A DNA stretch of 25,646 bases from Verrucomicrobia bacterium UBA4286 (GTDB taxonomy: Bacteria > Verrucomicrobiota > Kiritimatiellia > RFP12 > UBA1067): assembly GCA_002395905.1 (NCBI GenBank), contig DGVK01000102.1, positions 1-25,646 on the forward strand, read 5' to 3'. The position numbers and the translations under genes are program-made. The number at the start of each line of letters is the position of its first letter. Position 1 is the first letter of the stretch. Shown one piece after another: positions 23,612 to 25,646 of this stretch. The notes under the pieces were generated by a model. That model made no database searches, was not told the DNA's origin, and worked only from the letters and a program-made list of their open reading frames with translations.

Positions 23612-24556
23612 TCAGCACAGCCTGTCGCCCCAGAGCGGGACGACCGCCGCATAGCCGGCCTCGGCGAGCTTTGTCTTCGCAGCCTCGCCGTCGGCCCACG
23701 TCCAGCGCGCGCGGCCTTTCGGATGGCCCAGCTCGTTGAGGTGGGCGACGACCGTAAGCTTCGGGTTGACCGCCCGCGCCCCGTCGACCGGCTGCATTCC
23801 GCAGCGAGGATGCACCAGCCACAGATCGGGGTTCGGAGAAACGGGCTTGAGCTTTGCCGCGTTCGAGCAGTCGCCCGAATGGTAGATCGTGAAACCGCCG
23901 CACGTCATCTCGAACACGGTGGTGTAGTCGACGAGATATGAGTTGTGGTCGGTGTAAGATGTCCTCACGGTCACATCCCCGAATTCGAACGTCTTCTCGG
24001 CGCGCGTGTAGCCGCCGGGATGTCGCTTTGCGAAATGCGCCCCGTAGTTGTCCTTGAAGTTGGAGACGACCGTCTTCTTCTGCACGCCGTCCATCGCATG
24101 ATAGAAGCGGTCGGTGTAGTGGTCGCCGTGGTTGTGGGTTATGAGCGCGAAGTCCAGAAGCGGCGCCAGCTCCTCCGCGCGTCGGTGCTGCAGGTCGACG
24201 GAGAAGAGCGACCGGGGCGTTTTCACAATTATGCCCATGTTGTAGACGAGCCACACCGCCGGGCGGTCCGTCACTTCGGTCGCCTTGATCTCGGCGACGA
24301 CCTTGTCAAACGCGTCCTCGTAGCGCTGAAGCGCCGGCAGACGCGCCCGCACACGCGCCCCGGTCGCGGCATCCAGCGAACTCCCCGCCTTGTAATACGG
24401 CGACCAGTCGGCCGGCGTTATATCATCGATCTCACGCTGGAACGCAGCGCGAAAGTCCATGCTGTCGACGCCCGCGCCCTCGTCCGCCAGACCGCGCCGC
24501 ACAGCCGCGGTCGCGCCAAGCGCCGCTGCACCCTTTAAGAACTGCATCCTCGTCAT
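23612..24556 (-). CDS. Exported metallo-beta-lactamase-fold protein
   Basis: The product has 314 residues from the ATG at 24556; a GTG at 24562, with AAGGG five bases upstream, is equally possible. The N-terminus MTRMQFLKGAAALGATAAVRR has the hydrophobic core and FLKGA of a Tat signal, but the second Arg of the pair is Met, so the export route is uncertain. The MBL zinc motif HNHGDH is at 141-146 (ALITHNHGDHYTDRF), with Asp229 in YHSGDCSNA and further His at 272 and 278 (AHLNELGH). This resembles the UlaG/YycJ-like broad MBL group, whose members hydrolyse lactones, phosphodiesters or nucleic acids. The substrate is unknown. It stands alone between ispA and guaA with its own TATAAT. Confidence 0.82.
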   Translation of the reverse strand: MTRMQFLKGAAALGATAAVRRGLADEGAGVDSMDFRAAFQREIDDITPADWSPYYKAGSSLDAATGARVRARLPALQRYEDAFDKVVAEIKATEVTDRPAVWLVYNMGIIVKTPRSLFSVDLQHRRAEELAPLLDFALITHNHGDHYTDRFYHAMDGVQKKTVVSNFKDNYGAHFAKRHPGGYTRAEKTFEFGDVTVRTSYTDHNSYLVDYTTVFEMTCGGFTIYHSGDCSNAAKLKPVSPNPDLWLVHPRCGMQPVDGARAVNPKLTVVAHLNELGHPKGRARWTWADGEAAKTKLAEAGYAAVVPLWGDRLC

Positions 24557-24593
24557 TTCCACTCAATCCCTTCTTGATGTAAACTCGGCTCAT

Positions 24594-24602
24594 ATTATAC
24601 CA
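24594..24602 (-). promoter_or_regulatory. Extended -10 promoter of the MBL-fold gene
   Basis: TGGTATAAT on the minus strand lies 31-37 nt before the two candidate start codons and 35 nt downstream of the ispA stop. No clear -35 is seen. Confidence 0.55.
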
Positions 24603-24636
24603 TACGCAGCGAAAGCACGCTGGCGGTTTTTGAAAG

Positions 24637-25458
24637 TCACAGTATGCGCGCGAGAAGTCCCCGCGCGAGCTCCTTGAGAACAGTCGCATCTCCCGAAAGC
24701 CCCTCAAGCGCCGCCAGTGCATCATCAGTTCTGGCTTTGGCCCGCGACCTCGCCACGTCTCGCCCGAACACGGAGTCGCCATCGAAGAAATCATCCTCAT
24801 ACTGGAACGCCAGCCCGAGATTGAACGCGTACCGCCTGAGCGCCTCGACCTCCCCGGGCGAGCCGCCGCCGCCGACCGCGCCCATCACAGCCGCCGCCAC
24901 GAACAGGTCGGAAGTCTTTCTGGCATACATGCGCTCGACAGCCTCCACGGTCTTTTCCCTGCCGTCGATATCCTCCACCTGTCCTTGAACGACCCCTAAC
25001 GCTTTATCGGCAAGTTCCGCGACGATCTGCGCCGTCCCTCGCGGCTGACGTGCCGCCGCCGCAAAAGCCAGCGCCTGCAGCGCGTCGCCGACAAGAATCG
25101 CATTCGCCTCGCCGAACTTCTTCCACACTGCAGGGCGTCCGCGCCGGACAGTGTCATTGTCCATGGACGGCAGGTCGTCATGAACAAGCGTGTAGTTGTG
25201 AAGCAGTTCTATCGCCGCCGCCGCATACCGCACATCCTCCGCCCCCGCGCCTACCGCAATCGCGCTCGCCATGCAGACAACCGGGCGGATGCGCTTCCCG
25301 CCAGACCCTACAGCATACCTAACCGCCTCGGCGAGAACCGCATCGCCCTCGCCCCCCTTGGGCATAACCTCGTCAAGCGCGGACTCTGCAATCGCCTTGA
25401 AGCCTTCCAGCCGCGCCTTGCATTCCGCCGAAATATCCTCTTTATCACCTGCTTCCAT
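24637..25458 (-). CDS. ispA: Polyprenyl (farnesyl/geranyl-type) diphosphate synthase
   Basis: The 273-residue product fits the short-chain IspA class. GSGGKRIRP (51-59) binds the diphosphate. The first Asp-rich motif is HDDLPSMDND (93-102) with the RRGRP that follows. The second is FQYEDDFFD (218-226), where most relatives read DDILD. AILVGDALQALAF (120-132) and LGVVQGQVEDI are conserved. It condenses isopentenyl diphosphate with allylic diphosphates in the cytoplasm to supply undecaprenyl phosphate and quinone synthesis. The residues before the first Asp motif do not indicate chain length clearly. TATAAT lies only 7 nt before the ATG and no Shine-Dalgarno is visible, so the mRNA is probably leaderless. 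Confidence 0.93.
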   Translation of the reverse strand: MEAGDKEDISAECKARLEGFKAIAESALDEVMPKGGEGDAVLAEAVRYAVGSGGKRIRPVVCMASAIAVGAGAEDVRYAAAAIELLHNYTLVHDDLPSMDNDTVRRGRPAVWKKFGEANAILVGDALQALAFAAAARQPRGTAQIVAELADKALGVVQGQVEDIDGREKTVEAVERMYARKTSDLFVAAAVMGAVGGGGSPGEVEALRRYAFNLGLAFQYEDDFFDGDSVFGRDVARSRAKARTDDALAALEGLSGDATVLKELARGLLARIL

Positions 25459-25465
25459 AGGCGGT

Positions 25466-25474
25466 ATTATACCA
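25466..25474 (-). promoter_or_regulatory. Extended -10 promoter of ispA (leaderless start)
   Basis: TGGTATAAT on the minus strand is followed after 7 nt by the ATG at 25458, so the expected transcription start falls on or next to the start codon. The T of TGG is the last T of the upstream terminator's T-tract. No -35 match is seen. Confidence 0.65.
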
Positions 25475-25508
25475 AAAAAGAGGAGGCCGCGTCGTTGGAC
25501 GCGGCCTC
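25474..25508 (-). terminator. Strong Rho-independent terminator upstream of ispA
   Basis: GAGGCCGCGTC (complement of 25498-25508) pairs perfectly with GACGCGGCCTC (complement of 25483-25493) around a 4-nt loop, an 11-bp GC-rich stem. On the minus strand it is followed by CTCTTTTTT (T-run 25479-25474). It would end transcription entering from beyond the right edge, that is, from the putative 16S rRNA gene. Confidence 0.85.
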
Positions 25509-25636
25509 GTTCGCCTCTGTCAGATCGTATCAGGAAGACTGATGTTCTGTGGAGGTGTCGGTCATATGTTTCCCGTCCTTTCGGGCGGGTTTCACCATTT
25601 CCCCACTTCGCCTGGCGGCGAGGGGGATGTCTCCTT
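25509..25636 (-). other. Untranslated spacer downstream of putative 16S rRNA
   Basis: These 128 nt hold no credible gene and no tRNA. Small hairpins are visible: CTCCTT/AAGGAG at the 16S boundary (25631-25645), CGCC/GGCG near 25610-25621 and a GAAA-capped CCCG/CGGG stem near 25571-25590. The arrangement looks like an rRNA 3' trailer with processing stems rather than a 16S-tRNA-23S spacer. Confidence 0.5.
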
Positions 25637-25646
25637 AGAAAGGAGG
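25637..25646 (-). rRNA. Probable 3' end of 16S rRNA (partial, runs off window)
   Basis: Read on the minus strand the window begins CCTCCTTTCT followed by AAGGAG. This is the anti-Shine-Dalgarno tail of 16S rRNA in its common CACCTCCTTTCT-AAGGAG boundary context. Only about ten bases are inside the window, so the call rests on the tail, the adjacent processing-type stem and the terminator downstream. The alternative is a plus-strand ribosome site (AGAAAGGAGG) for a gene beyond the edge. Confidence 0.6.

Noticed and set aside
25527..25598. Small minus-strand frame beginning MVKPARKDGKH
   Set aside because: It lies within the structured spacer after the putative 16S end, has no ribosome site of note, and is better explained as an rRNA trailer.
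1..25646. CRISPR array, prophage, transposase or toxin-antitoxin system
   Set aside because: No regularly spaced repeats, phage structural genes, DDE/serine/tyrosine recombinases or paired small toxin-antitoxin frames were recognised on either strand.

Overview
This 25.6 kb window is bacterial. By eye most of it is about 60% GC or more, with a lower-GC block from about 1.0 to 7.2 kb. Apart from rph and a broken folE near the left end, every gene is on the minus strand. The mix of secreted sialidase-like, LamG and GH43-like proteins, tandem type IV pilus ATPases, a Bacteroidetes-style topoisomerase IV subunit B and type-2 ArgC suggests an uncultured member of the PVC group, possibly a gut-type Kiritimatiellota/Verrucomicrobiota. 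This placement is inference. The last ten bases look like the 3' end of a 16S rRNA gene on the minus strand, a place where assemblies often break.

Layout, left to right. (1) 0.15-1.05 kb: plus-strand rph (RNase PH) with a good sigma-70-type promoter and a terminator shared with the convergent araC-type gene. (2) 1.05-7.15 kb: a compact minus-strand locus, read from right to left, encoding a Tat-exported member of the N-acetylneuraminate lyase/dihydrodipicolinate synthase family, a GH43-like protein, a two-LamG secreted protein and a five-Asp-box sialidase-like protein. An AraC regulator with its own promoter follows. This looks like an exported glycan or sialic-acid-type processing locus. (3) 7.24-7.51 kb: a truncated, internally deleted and frameshifted folE on the plus strand. 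(4) 7.63-14.19 kb: a DjlA-like J-domain protein, a divergent MurC-like Mur ligase, PilB-like ATPase 1, PilT and PilB-like ATPase 2. (5) 14.25-21.27 kb: a PfkB sugar kinase, an orphan OppD/DppD-type ABC ATPase, a DedA membrane protein, a PP-loop tRNA-thiolation-like ATPase, IlvD and ParE, all tightly packed. (6) 21.29-25.46 kb: a small secreted protein with a QW-like motif, ArgC, a GMP synthase lacking its amidotransferase domain, an exported metallo-beta-lactamase-fold protein and a polyprenyl diphosphate synthase. (7) 25.47-25.65 kb: a terminator hairpin, an untranslated spacer and the putative 16S 3' end, with no 23S gene following.

Several minus-strand genes start close downstream of TATAAT boxes, four of them preceded by TGG (an extended -10). 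In three cases (ispA, parE and the distal pilB) only 7-12 nt separate the box from the start codon and no Shine-Dalgarno is visible, which predicts leaderless or near-leaderless mRNAs. The most unusual items are the Tat-tagged lyase with altered active-site residues in a secreted glycan locus, the decayed folE beside it, the split GMP synthase and the apparently unlinked 16S gene.
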